Part shown: piece after piece, positions 1-5,635 of the stretch
Numbering within the stretch: the first letter of the stretch is position 1
Layout: each line of letters starts with the position of its first letter
The notes under the pieces: generated by a model
What the model saw: the letters and a program-made list of their open reading frames with translations, nothing else
Databases searched by the model: none
Told to the model about the DNA's origin: nothing
Assembly (NCBI GenBank): GCA_016290695.1
Contig: JAEEUX010000049.1
Location: 1 to 12,539 of the forward strand
Source of the DNA: Oscillospiraceae bacterium
GTDB taxonomy: Bacteria; Bacillota; Clostridia; Oscillospirales; Oscillospiraceae
DNA length: 12,539 bases
Direction: 5' to 3'
Program-made: the position numbers and the translations under genes

Positions 1-29
1 TAGGGAGTGAAAGGGGCAAACAAGAAAAC

Positions 30-464
30 ATGATGGACGAGAGATACGAGCTTTTTAACGCCATGACTTTTGAGGCGTACTGCAAGATTTCCATTGACCG
101 CGCTGTAAACCGAGGAAGACGAAAAAAGGCCAGCAGAGCGCAGAGAGAAGTTTCCTTGGACGACTTGCCGGACGCGGCGCTGGCGTTTCCGTGCGACGCT
201 ATCGAGGCGCTGATTACCGAGCAGAGGGAGCCGACTATATTCCGCGTGGGCAACGTTGTCATACCCGTCCATGACGAGACGCTTGCAATGGCGCTCCTTT
301 CGCTGACCCCGCAGCGGCGCAGCATCCTGCTTTTGGCCTACTTTCTCAATGAAAGCGACGCGGATATTGCCCACAATCTGAATCTGACGCGCAGCGCGGT
401 TCAGCGCCGGCGGGCTTCCGCATTGGAGCTGCTGCGTCGAATGATGGGAGGCAATGGAGAATGA
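30..464 (+). CDS. Sigma-70-family-like regulator of a conjugative element (Tn916 Orf7-like)
   Basis: This 144-residue protein resembles the short sigma-factor-like regulators of Tn916/Tn1549-type elements. Residues 1-35 hold the FNAMTFEAYCK-type start and a very basic patch (RGRRKK). Residues 41-46 (VSLDDL) match the linker typical of this family. The C-terminus from about residue 84 is a sigma region-4-like HTH: LTPQRRSILLLAYF, then ESDADIAHNLNLTRSAVQRRR, which would contact a -35 element. In Tn916 the equivalent gene helps control excision and transfer genes. A GGGG-containing purine run at 11-16 is the only ribosome site and sits somewhat far (about 13 bases) from the ATG; the frame is open to the left edge, so the true start could lie upstream. 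The stop overlaps the next gene (ATGA). The role is inferred from the family. Confidence 0.82.
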   Translation: MMDERYELFNAMTFEAYCKISIDRAVNRGRRKKASRAQREVSLDDLPDAALAFPCDAIEALITEQREPTIFRVGNVVIPVHDETLAMALLSLTPQRRSILLLAYFLNESDADIAHNLNLTRSAVQRRRASALELLRRMMGGNGE

Positions 465-703
465 AGTATCTGCCCACATCGATCATCAAGGCAGCAAAGC
501 AAAACGATCCGGAAGCTGCCGATATCATCCTGCGCCATTTTGAAGGCTACATAGCAAGCCGCTGTCTGGAGACTTACGAGGATGAGTACGGCCAGATCAA
601 GCGCCATGTTGACGAGGATCTGCGCTATCTCGCAGAAAACGCCGTCTTTGCCGCGATCTTCAAGTTTCAGTTCCGCGATCCGCCGGAGGACTTCGGGCCA
701 TAG
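461..703 (+). CDS. Small helix-turn-helix protein of a conjugative element (Tn916 Orf8-like, HTH_16 type)
   Basis: This 80-residue protein overlaps the sigma-like gene by four bases (ATGA), so the two are very likely translationally coupled. It shows the pattern of the HTH domain family found beside Orf7-like sigma factors: IIKAAKQNDPEAADIILRHF, then EGYIASRCLETYEDEYGQ and DEDLRYLAENAVFAAIFKF. The family resembles sigma region 2 and is usually 70 to 90 residues, so the gene looks complete. In Tn916 the equivalent small gene works with orf7 in regulating element mobility. Which promoters it controls here cannot be read from the sequence. Identification rests on sequence pattern and on the fixed gene pairing. 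Confidence 0.82.
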   Translation: MKYLPTSIIKAAKQNDPEAADIILRHFEGYIASRCLETYEDEYGQIKRHVDEDLRYLAENAVFAAIFKFQFRDPPEDFGP

Positions 704-705
704 TG

Positions 706-756
706 TTCCGGCCCGCAGGAGCGCATAACGCCGTTGTACGTTCCTGCGGGCTGGAA
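706..756 (+). repeat. 15-bp inverted repeat (hairpin) after the regulator pair
   Basis: Arms at 706-720 and 742-756 pair over 15 positions with a single G-U wobble, enclosing a 21-base loop. It begins three bases after the stop of the HTH gene. There is no U-run after it, so it is not a textbook intrinsic terminator. It could protect the 3' end of the regulator mRNA, or be the 5' end of the structured RNA that follows. Confidence 0.6.
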
Positions 757-809
757 ACAGCCCTTTGCCATATCACAACTGAATAGGGCGATCAGATACA
801 TTCCGCGAT

Positions 810-1050
810 CGTCGAGCCGGCGGCGGGTGCGCCGGGAAAGTCCACCGGGAAAGGAGGCCGGACAACGGGAGGACGGAGCGAACACCACCAGCGCCGCAAA
901 GCTGCTTCGGCAGGGCAGCAGGCCACGAAACGACTGCGGGAATCATGATACTTGCGTCGGCAATGAGTCACATCGTTGGACGCCCCGCCATCAGAATGGA
1001 GGGAGGCACGAAAAACCCTATGGAGCGGCCCTGCCCGCCGCCGTCTGCAC
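810..1050 (+). ncRNA. Candidate structured non-coding RNA inside the mobile element
   Basis: The stretch 704-1199 holds no credible protein but strong, ordered base pairing. A long-range helix joins 818-829 with 1032-1043 (10 perfect pairs plus two wobbles) and closes a multibranch domain. Inside are: CCGG pairing at 845-848/858-861; a CTGC-UUCG-GCAG tetraloop hairpin at 902-913; a hairpin at 954-983 with 5-bp and 6-bp stems and a GG bulge; and directly abutting it a hairpin at 984-1003 (three pairs, a G-A mismatch, four pairs, CAGA loop). Competing local hairpins exist (817-822/830-835, and 910-916/1028-1034). The shape is that of a large structured RNA of roughly 240 bases. I do not recognise the family; pairings were found by eye. 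The plus strand is assumed from the direction of the surrounding genes, and the ends are approximate. Confidence 0.5.
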
Positions 1051-1059
1051 CAGCCTTTG

Positions 1060-1118
1060 ATTAAAACGTGAATATCGAATACCGCACTACCCGGTAGTGC
1101 GAAATATGTCGTTTTAAT
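1060..1118 (+). repeat. Nested inverted repeats upstream of tnpW
   Basis: An outer perfect 9-bp stem (1060-1068 with 1110-1118, core TTAAAACG/CGTTTTAA) encloses an inner perfect 9-base dyad (1083-1091 with 1093-1101, core GCACTACC/GGTAGTGC). The outer right arm shares three bases with the left arm of the terminator that follows. The arrangement suggests a folded leader or a protein-binding site. Confidence 0.55.
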
Positions 1119-1144
1119 GCGTCTCACCGTGAGACGCATTTTTT
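1116..1144 (+). terminator. Intrinsic terminator 1 (GTCTCACCGTGAGAC palindrome)
   Basis: Arms 1116-1126 and 1130-1140 form a perfect 11-bp stem with a three-base loop, followed by six T (1139-1144). It would stop transcripts coming from the regulator genes and the RNA candidate before tnpW. Its core palindrome is repeated 35 bases further on. Confidence 0.7.
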
Positions 1145-1153
1145 GTAGGAAAT

Positions 1154-1178
1154 ACGTCTCACGGTGAGACACATTTTT
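1154..1178 (+). terminator. Second copy of the palindrome with T-run, just before tnpW
   Basis: The dyad GTCTCACGGTGAGAC at 1156-1170 differs from the first copy only in its central base (G instead of C) and is followed by ACA and five T (1174-1178). The stem is weaker than the first (about six strong pairs). It ends only three bases before the tnpW Shine-Dalgarno, so it acts either as a tandem terminator/attenuator or as an operator pair with the first copy. Confidence 0.5.
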
Positions 1179-1199
1179 GAAAAGGAGCGTGTTTAGAAA

Positions 1200-1370
1200 G
1201 TGGCTGAAGCAATCCGAGTGGAGCAGCCGAAGATAGAGACAGAAATGAAGATCGGCAACACAACTTACATAGTGGGAGGCTATTTTGCTTCCGAGGGCGT
1301 CACCGTTTCCCAAAAAATCAGAAAACTGCTTGACAGAGAGGCAAAAAGAAAATACTGCAACTTTATTTGA
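1200..1370 (+). CDS. tnpW: TnpW family transposon-encoded protein
   Basis: A 56-residue protein beginning at GTG 1200; an in-frame TAG at 1194-1196 excludes any start further upstream. AAGGAG at 1182-1187 supplies a ribosome site with a rather long spacer of 12 bases. The central motif EMKIGNTTYIVGGYF followed by a basic helix (VSQKIRKLLDREAKRKY) is characteristic of the TnpW family first named in Tn4451, where the function is unknown. The gene lies directly upstream of the serine recombinase, as expected for such elements, and its last codons overlap the recombinase promoter region. Its upstream side is crowded with terminators, so expression may depend on antitermination or a weak local promoter. 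The length fits the family. The call relies on pattern recognition of the motif and on context. Confidence 0.8.
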   Translation: MAEAIRVEQPKIETEMKIGNTTYIVGGYFASEGVTVSQKIRKLLDREAKRKYCNFI

Positions 1371-1376
1371 CAAAAT

Positions 1377-1405
1377 TTGCAATTTCTCTTGACATTTGAT
1401 ATAAT
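1377..1405 (+). promoter_or_regulatory. sigmaA promoter of the recombinase, extended -10
   Basis: TTGCAA (1377-1382), a 17-base spacer and TATAAT (1400-1405) preceded by TG at 1397-1398 make an extended -10 promoter about 45 bases before the recombinase start. Two TTGACA copies (1367-1372, 1389-1394) flank the -35 but are badly spaced for this -10. The downstream leader contains a GTCAC/GTGAC dyad (1412-1416, 1430-1434). Confidence 0.72.
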
Positions 1406-1450
1406 ATAAATGTCACAAGACAGGAAACGGTGACTGCCGGATAGGAGGCT

Positions 1451-3085
1451 ATGATGAATAGGCAGTCATTTATTGAAAAGCTCATTGCGCTATATGTTCG
1501 GCTTTCCCGTGACGATGAAAACGAGGGCGATAGCAACAGCATCGCTCACCAAATCGAAATCCTTACTAAATATTGCAGGGATCACGGCATCACAAACTAC
1601 AAGATTTACAAAGATGACGGATACTCTGGCACCAACTTCAAGCGCCCCGGCTTTCAAGAAATGCTTGCGGGTATCGAGGCAGGCATCATCGGTACGGTCA
1701 TTGTCAAAGATATGTCGCGTTTTGGGCGAAACTATCTGGAAGTAGGGTTATATACGGAAATCCGTTTTCCCGAAATGGGCGTTCGCTTTATAGCCGTCAA
1801 TGACGGCGTTGATAGCGACAATCAGATGGATAACGATTTCACCCCGTTCCGCAATATCATCAACGAATGGTACGCCAAAGATACCAGCAAGAAAATCCGC
1901 GCCGTGTTTCGCAACAAAGGAATGTCCGGCCAGCGCATCAGTACAAATATCCCCTACGGCTATATCAATGGAGAGGATGGCAATCTTGCCATTGACGAGG
2001 AAACCGCTCCGGTTGTGGAAATGATTTTCCAGCTTTGCCTAGAGGGGAATGGGCCGGGTACAATCGCACGCATACTCACGGAGAGCGAAATCAAAACGCC
2101 GGGAACGATTAGATTTGAGCGCACAGGTCAAACATACCTCTATCACCCGGACGCCCCTTGCAGTTGGGTGCCGGATACCGTAGCGGACATTCTGGATCAA
2201 GATACCTACTTAGGCCGGACTACAAACTTCAAGACAACGAAGCTATCCTACAAGAGCAAGAAAAAGGTTGTAAATCCCCCCGAAAAGCAGATCACCTTTG
2301 AAAATACCCATGAGGCGATCATTGACATGGAGACATGGGAGCTTGTGCGGAAGATACGCGAACAGCGCCGCCGCCCAACGAGGTTGGGCGAAATGGGAAT
2401 GTTTTCGGGGCTTGCATTTTGCGCAGACTGCGGAGCAAAGCTATATCATTGTCGCGCGGCGGGCTGGACGCATGAAAAGGAATTTTACAACTGTTCCCAT
2501 TACAGAACGCGCAAAGGATGTTCCGCGCACCGCATACGCGCCGTTGTATTAGAACAGCTTGTTCTGCAGAACTTACAGCGTGTCGTAGCATACGCACAGG
2601 ACGATGAGGACGAGTTTATCCGGCAGGTCATGGAGAACAAAATGGCGTTGCAAACCGCCGAGCAGGAGCAGGCGAAGCGCCAGCTTGAAAAGCAGGAGCG
2701 CCGGATCAACGAACTTGACTCCATTATCCAAAAGCTCTTTGAGAGTAACGCCCTCGGCAAGCTCACGGATGAACGCTTTGCCAAGATGTCCGCAGGGTAC
2801 GAAAAGGAGCAAGCCGAGTTGCAAAAATCCTGCGCAGCCCTACGCGAGATAGTAGACGCGGCGCAGGTGGAAACCGTCAATATCCAGAGCTTTCTGAAAA
2901 TCGTGCGGCGTTACACCGACCCTGCGGAATTGACCCCAGCTATTTTGCGCGAGTTTGTTGATAAAATCGTTGTGCATGAAGCGGATAGGTCGAGCGGTCA
3001 TCGAGTGCAGAGAATCGACATCCACTATAACTTTATAGGTGAAATTAACCTTTCGCCAGAGTTTAGCAGCCCAATAAGCAAGTAA
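1451..3085 (+). CDS. Large serine recombinase (TndX/TnpX-type)
   Basis: This 544-residue protein catalyses excision and integration of the element by serine-nucleophile strand exchange. Residues 12-150 are the resolvase catalytic domain: YVRLSRDD with the nucleophile Ser19 and Arg17, then DMSRFGRN at 87-94 with the active-site arginines. Residues 165-300 form the recombinase domain (IPYGYI, then a region ending DTYLGRTTNFK near 260). A zinc ribbon follows with Cys324, 327, 334, 348 and 357. A long coiled coil covers about 380-470, and the C-terminus (480-534) matches the DUF4368 tail. The length is close to Tn5397 TndX and shorter than Tn4451 TnpX. AGGAGG at 1443-1448 is only two bases from the ATG at 1451, so the second ATG at 1454 (spacing five) is the more likely start. 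All catalytic residues seen are intact, so the element may still be mobile. Confidence 0.95.
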   Translation: MMNRQSFIEKLIALYVRLSRDDENEGDSNSIAHQIEILTKYCRDHGITNYKIYKDDGYSGTNFKRPGFQEMLAGIEAGIIGTVIVKDMSRFGRNYLEVGLYTEIRFPEMGVRFIAVNDGVDSDNQMDNDFTPFRNIINEWYAKDTSKKIRAVFRNKGMSGQRISTNIPYGYINGEDGNLAIDEETAPVVEMIFQLCLEGNGPGTIARILTESEIKTPGTIRFERTGQTYLYHPDAPCSWVPDTVADILDQDTYLGRTTNFKTTKLSYKSKKKVVNPPEKQITFENTHEAIIDMETWELVRKIREQRRRPTRLGEMGMFSGLAFCADCGAKLYHCRAAGWTHEKEFYNCSHYRTRKGCSAHRIRAVVLEQLVLQNLQRVVAYAQDDEDEFIRQVMENKMALQTAEQEQAKRQLEKQERRINELDSIIQKLFESNALGKLTDERFAKMSAGYEKEQAELQKSCAALREIVDAAQVETVNIQSFLKIVRRYTDPAELTPAILREFVDKIVVHEADRSSGHRVQRIDIHYNFIGEINLSPEFSSPISK

Positions 3086-3118
3086 CAGCATGATGCTGTT
3101 GCACCATGCTGTTACTTG
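3079..3118. repeat. 14-bp perfect inverted repeat at the recombinase stop, possible element end
   Basis: CAAGTAACAGCATG (3079-3092) and its exact complement (3105-3118) flank a 12-base loop. The left arm includes the last codon and stop of the recombinase. No U-run follows, so it is not a normal terminator. It lies where the right end of the element should be and may be a recombinase-binding site within the attachment region. Confidence 0.6.
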
Positions 3119-3137
3119 AGACACCAAAAAGAACTTT

Positions 3138-3165
3138 ACGCGGAGTCCCCTTGGGGCGTTTTTTT
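3138..3165 (+). terminator. Probable intrinsic terminator after the recombinase
   Basis: ACGC (3138-3141) pairs with GCGT (3156-3159) and CCC (3147-3149) with GGG (3153-3155), with a five-base bulge on the 5' side, followed by seven T (3159-3165). The stem is imperfect, so confidence is moderate. It could belong to the element or to the chromosome beside it. Confidence 0.55.
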
Positions 3166-3171
3166 GACGCA

Positions 3172-3198
3172 AAACCACCGGCGCGCAGCCGGTGGTTT
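3172..3198 (-). terminator. Terminator of the bactofilin operon
   Basis: A perfect 11-bp stem (3172-3182 with 3188-3198, core ACCACCGGC/GCCGGTGGT) with a five-base loop lies 22 bases after the bactofilin stop. The minus-strand T-run is short (TTTT). It marks sequence that is very probably chromosomal, limiting where the element can end. Confidence 0.7.
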
Positions 3199-3220
3199 GA
3201 CTATTTAAGATATTTTATAA

Positions 3221-4006
3221 TCAGAGCATGAACTCTTCGTCTATTTCAATCTTCGTCGGGAACGCGGAATCGCGGTTCTCTGCGAGGTAAGCCGTCGTTA
3301 CGAAGCCTTCGATGTTTGCGCCGTCCGTAACGGCGATGCTTCCGGTTCTCACGTCGCCTGCGATAATTGCATTCTGTAGGATTTCGGTTTTTCCGGCAAC
3401 GTTCATATTGCCCTTTATCTTGCCGTCTACGCTTGCGTACTGCGCCGTCATGTCTCCGAGGAGGAGAGAGTCGTTATCGAGGAAAACGCGTCCTTTCGTG
3501 TAGATATTTCCCTGAATGGAGGAACCGACCATGTCTGCGTTGTTGCAGGTAAGGTCACCAAGCATCATGCCGTGAAGATTTGCGTCCTTGAAAACATCGA
3601 CCTTGCCCTTTACGCTGCCGTTTATCGTGATGTTCGCAAAGGAACGGATGTTGCCTTCAACAAGGGTATTGCGGGAGATAATCGTCATTTCATCGGGAGT
3701 CTGATATCGGCCTGCCGTAACCGTCTGCGGCTCGGAAACGAAGCCGGGAGCATAACGCGGCGGTTCTTCTTTAGCGCGCTGCGGGGGCTCCGGCCTTACA
3801 GGGCGGGGTTCGGGCTCACGCTCACGCTCATTGATCTCCGGAATTTCCGGCTCGGGCTCTGAAATACGCTGCTGGTTATTCGGAACGTCAAGGTATGAGT
3901 CAAGACGGGATTCTGCCTTTGTTTTTTCCTCAAGATCAGACCCAACAAGGCCGCCGGATGTAAACAGCTCCTTGATCGCCTGATAAAAGTTTTCTTTTAG
4001 ACTCAT
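3221..4006 (-). CDS. Bactofilin (polymer-forming cytoskeletal protein) with long acidic proline-rich N-terminus
   Basis: This 261-residue protein carries a bactofilin beta-helix domain at about residues 107-241, seen as short repeated turns such as LVEGNI, INGSVKGKV, LLLGDM, VDGKIKGNM and IIAGDVRTGSI. Bactofilins self-assemble without nucleotide into filaments that scaffold envelope enzymes at the membrane. Residues 1-20 could form an amphipathic helix. Residues 45-85 are a Glu/Pro/Arg-rich linker with EPEPEIPEI and EREPEPRPVRPEPP, making the protein longer than a typical bactofilin of 110 to 180 residues. The start is supported by GAGGAG at 4015-4020, eight bases upstream. It lies 17 bases after the NodB-fold gene and very likely shares its transcript, which links it to an envelope role; the specific partner is inference. 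Confidence 0.9.
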   Translation of the reverse strand: MSLKENFYQAIKELFTSGGLVGSDLEEKTKAESRLDSYLDVPNNQQRISEPEPEIPEINEREREPEPRPVRPEPPQRAKEEPPRYAPGFVSEPQTVTAGRYQTPDEMTIISRNTLVEGNIRSFANITINGSVKGKVDVFKDANLHGMMLGDLTCNNADMVGSSIQGNIYTKGRVFLDNDSLLLGDMTAQYASVDGKIKGNMNVAGKTEILQNAIIAGDVRTGSIAVTDGANIEGFVTTAYLAENRDSAFPTKIEIDEEFML

Positions 4007-4023
4007 GCTTTTTTCTCCTCTGC

Positions 4024-5397
4024 TTATTCCTGAATGTTGGGGAACGAGACCGGGGTAACGGTTTCGTTCAGCGCTTCAAAATGGAAGCCCTGTTCGAGTA
4101 ATTCGGGAACCAAAAGTTCAATGGCGCCTGCCGCAACAATGGAGCCGGAATGGAATCGGACTATTCCGCAGCTAAGGCCGTTCAGCGCGTCCGCAGTATA
4201 GGCTGAAACGCTTTCGGCGCTTGCCGAAGGCTCCGTGTCAAGACTGTCAACGGTATAATCAAAATATGTATAACCCCGTCGAGTCATTTCAGACATCAGC
4301 GAGGTATAAAGCAATAGATTGGAGGCCCTTATGCTGCTGGCAGGGAAACGGAAAACGGCAGGAGATGCGCCCGAAGCAGACTTAATGAGTGCGGCGGCGG
4401 AGCTGAAGTCTGAGAGGAAATCCTCCACGGTGGAATGCGTTTCGTTGTTGGCGTTATTGAAACAGAAAACGCCGAGCGTGTGGCCGGATTTATAAATCCG
4501 GCGAATAAGCGCCGCATCGCTTCCGTCAGCCGCAGGACGCACAAAAAACGCCGCCTTGATGCCAAGAGAGTCGAGCTTATCGAGAATCAAAGCCGTCTCG
4601 CTGCTCAGCGCGCCGTCGAAGCTTAAATAAAGAGAGCCCGCATCGGGAGCTTTGCTGCCGTGGGAAGAAACGTAAAGCTCGGGATAAAGGGAAATGTAAG
4701 CGGGTTCGTCCTCGTCGCCGCCGTCAGCCGGAGAAGAGCCGGAAGCGGCGGCGTTATCTTTTAATTCTTTGATTTGGGAACGGAGGGAGCTGATTTCATA
4801 TTCAAGCTCCTTGTTGCCTCCGCCGGAAGAATAAGCGGTACTCTGCTGTGAGCCTGCGGAGGAACGCCCTTCCAAGGATTCGAGACGCGAGCTAAGCTCG
4901 GCAATTTTCGCCTCAAGCGCATTTATCTCATCGTCTTTATCAGCCTCTGCCGCGGCGGAGGACGCAGGGAAGATGCTGCTTTCGCTTTGGGAAGCACCCG
5001 TGCCGCCTCCCGCATCGCCGTTCGAGCTGCCGCTGTCCGCAGGTGCGGAGTCAGGCGCAGCACCGGAAGGCTCCGCATTCTCGTCGGAGCCGCCTGTTTT
5101 ACCCTTTTCGCCGTCCTCTGCGGGCTTTGCCGCGTTATCGGAGGCGGGAACGGGAGAAGGCGTAAACTCAGGCGTCGGATCGGGCTCAATGAGGTCATGA
5201 GAATTGCCGGAGGGCATTTCGCTTTCGGAAGCAGGCGCTGAATGCTCCGAGATATACTCGGAAATCTCGTCAAGCCTGTCGCTCGTGTTGGAAAATTTTA
5301 TGCCGAAAATAATGGCGAGCGCTATAGGAAGGATGAAAATCAAAGCAATAAAGAAGATAATAAGATGCTTGAAAAACTTTACACTTCCAAAATACAA
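4024..5397 (-). CDS. Membrane-anchored NodB-fold (polysaccharide deacetylase-like) protein lacking metal ligands
   Basis: Numbering from the GTG at 5406, residues 12-36 are one membrane helix, 55-155 a Ser/Ala/Pro/Asp-rich extracellular linker, 155-218 a broken coiled coil (NALEAKIAELSSRLESLEG; LEYEISSLRSQIKELKDN) and 258-445 a NodB-like domain. The usual TFDDG motif is SFDGA (262-266), losing the second, metal-binding Asp. The usual HxxxH after GHxxG is replaced by Phe314 and Asn318. RFP (353-355), DYTVDSLD (383-390) and the late RFH (417-419) remain. Active deacetylases need Asp-His-His, so this copy is probably non-catalytic, perhaps binding glycan or acting as scaffold. Start: the GGAGGTGA ribosome site touches GTG 5406 directly, so TTG at 5397 (spacing eight) is preferred. 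It heads the operon with the bactofilin. Confidence 0.85.
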   Translation of the reverse strand: MYFGSVKFFKHLIIFFIALIFILPIALAIIFGIKFSNTSDRLDEISEYISEHSAPASESEMPSGNSHDLIEPDPTPEFTPSPVPASDNAAKPAEDGEKGKTGGSDENAEPSGAAPDSAPADSGSSNGDAGGGTGASQSESSIFPASSAAAEADKDDEINALEAKIAELSSRLESLEGRSSAGSQQSTAYSSGGGNKELEYEISSLRSQIKELKDNAAASGSSPADGGDEDEPAYISLYPELYVSSHGSKAPDAGSLYLSFDGALSSETALILDKLDSLGIKAAFFVRPAADGSDAALIRRIYKSGHTLGVFCFNNANNETHSTVEDFLSDFSSAAALIKSASGASPAVFRFPASSIRASNLLLYTSLMSEMTRRGYTYFDYTVDSLDTEPSASAESVSAYTADALNGLSCGIVRFHSGSIVAAGAIELLVPELLEQGFHFEALNETVTPVSFPNIQE

Positions 5398-5586
5398 AAC
5401 GCTCACCTCCCGTTAATCTGTATTTTATGCCGAATATAGCAAGAAGTCATCGCTTTTTGAGGGAAAACCGAAATGCCGTAAAAGCTTTTCCGCGATTTTT
5501 CATCTGACAAAGACGAAAAGAATTCTCGCCGCTTTCAAGCTGCATTTCAGGCACCGTTTATCTAAATATTGTGGTGACTACTAAAC
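5398..5586 (-). promoter_or_regulatory. Long 5' leader of the NodB-fold/bactofilin operon
   Basis: From the predicted transcription start near 5586 to the TTG start, the leader is about 190 bases. It contains a hairpin with 8-base arms (5497-5504 and 5512-5519, one wobble, seven-base loop) and a second one with GGAAAA/TTTTCC arms (5462-5467, 5486-5491). No riboswitch class is recognised. No gene is seen in 5407-5635. Confidence 0.4.
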
Positions 5587-5592
5587 AGGGAT

Positions 5593-5621
5593 ATTATATA
5601 ATGTATAGAGTGAAAAGTCAA
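5593..5621 (-). promoter_or_regulatory. sigmaA promoter of the NodB-fold/bactofilin operon
   Basis: On the minus strand TTGACT (5621-5616), a 17-base spacer and a perfect TATAAT (5598-5593) form a near-consensus promoter. It lies only 14 bases after the stop of the upstream 202-residue gene, so the two genes form separate transcription units. Confidence 0.85.
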
Positions 5622-5635
5622 CCGCAAGAGAAGAT

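Larger units (their letters stand above)
1..3120 (+). mobile_element. Right end of an integrative conjugative/mobilizable element (Tn916/Tn4451-like gene set)
   Basis: The stretch carries a sigma-70-like regulator, an HTH regulator, a TnpW protein and a TndX/TnpX-type large serine recombinase, all in the plus direction with the recombinase last. This module is known from clostridial conjugative and mobilizable transposons (Tn916 orf7/orf8; Tn4451 tnpW and tnpX; Tn5397 tndX). The conjugation genes and the left end are not in the window. The exact right end is not proven. It must lie after the recombinase stop (3085) and before the chromosomal terminator hairpin at 3172, and 3120 is only an approximate limit placed after the 14-bp inverted repeat. 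Serine recombinases of this type usually leave only a dinucleotide duplication, so no long target repeat is expected. Confidence 0.8.

Noticed and set aside
1..29. Upstream continuation of the sigma-like gene beyond the window edge
   Set aside because: The frame is open to position 3, but the first ATG already gives the usual family length and start motif, so an extension is not needed.
810..1050. Structured RNA as a possible RNase P RNA (GGGAAAGTCC resembles part of its signature)
   Set aside because: The flanking conserved bases and the ACAGAAA-type element of RNase P are missing, and a mobile element would be an odd place for it.
734..1060. 108-residue plus-strand open frame starting at TTG
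   Set aside because: No ribosome site, arginine/proline-rich low-quality protein, and it coincides with the strongly paired RNA candidate; the open frame is a by-product of GC-rich composition.
792..1382. 196-residue minus-strand open frame
   Set aside because: It runs antisense through the RNA candidate, both terminator palindromes and tnpW, and its protein shows no recognisable pattern.
1389..1394. TTGACA as the recombinase -35
   Set aside because: Only five bases separate it from TATAAT at 1400-1405; TTGCAA at 1377-1382 has the right 17-base spacing.
5447..5545. 32-residue minus-strand open frame in the leader of the NodB-fold gene
   Set aside because: It has no ribosome site and no recognisable sequence; a leader peptide cannot be excluded but is unsupported.
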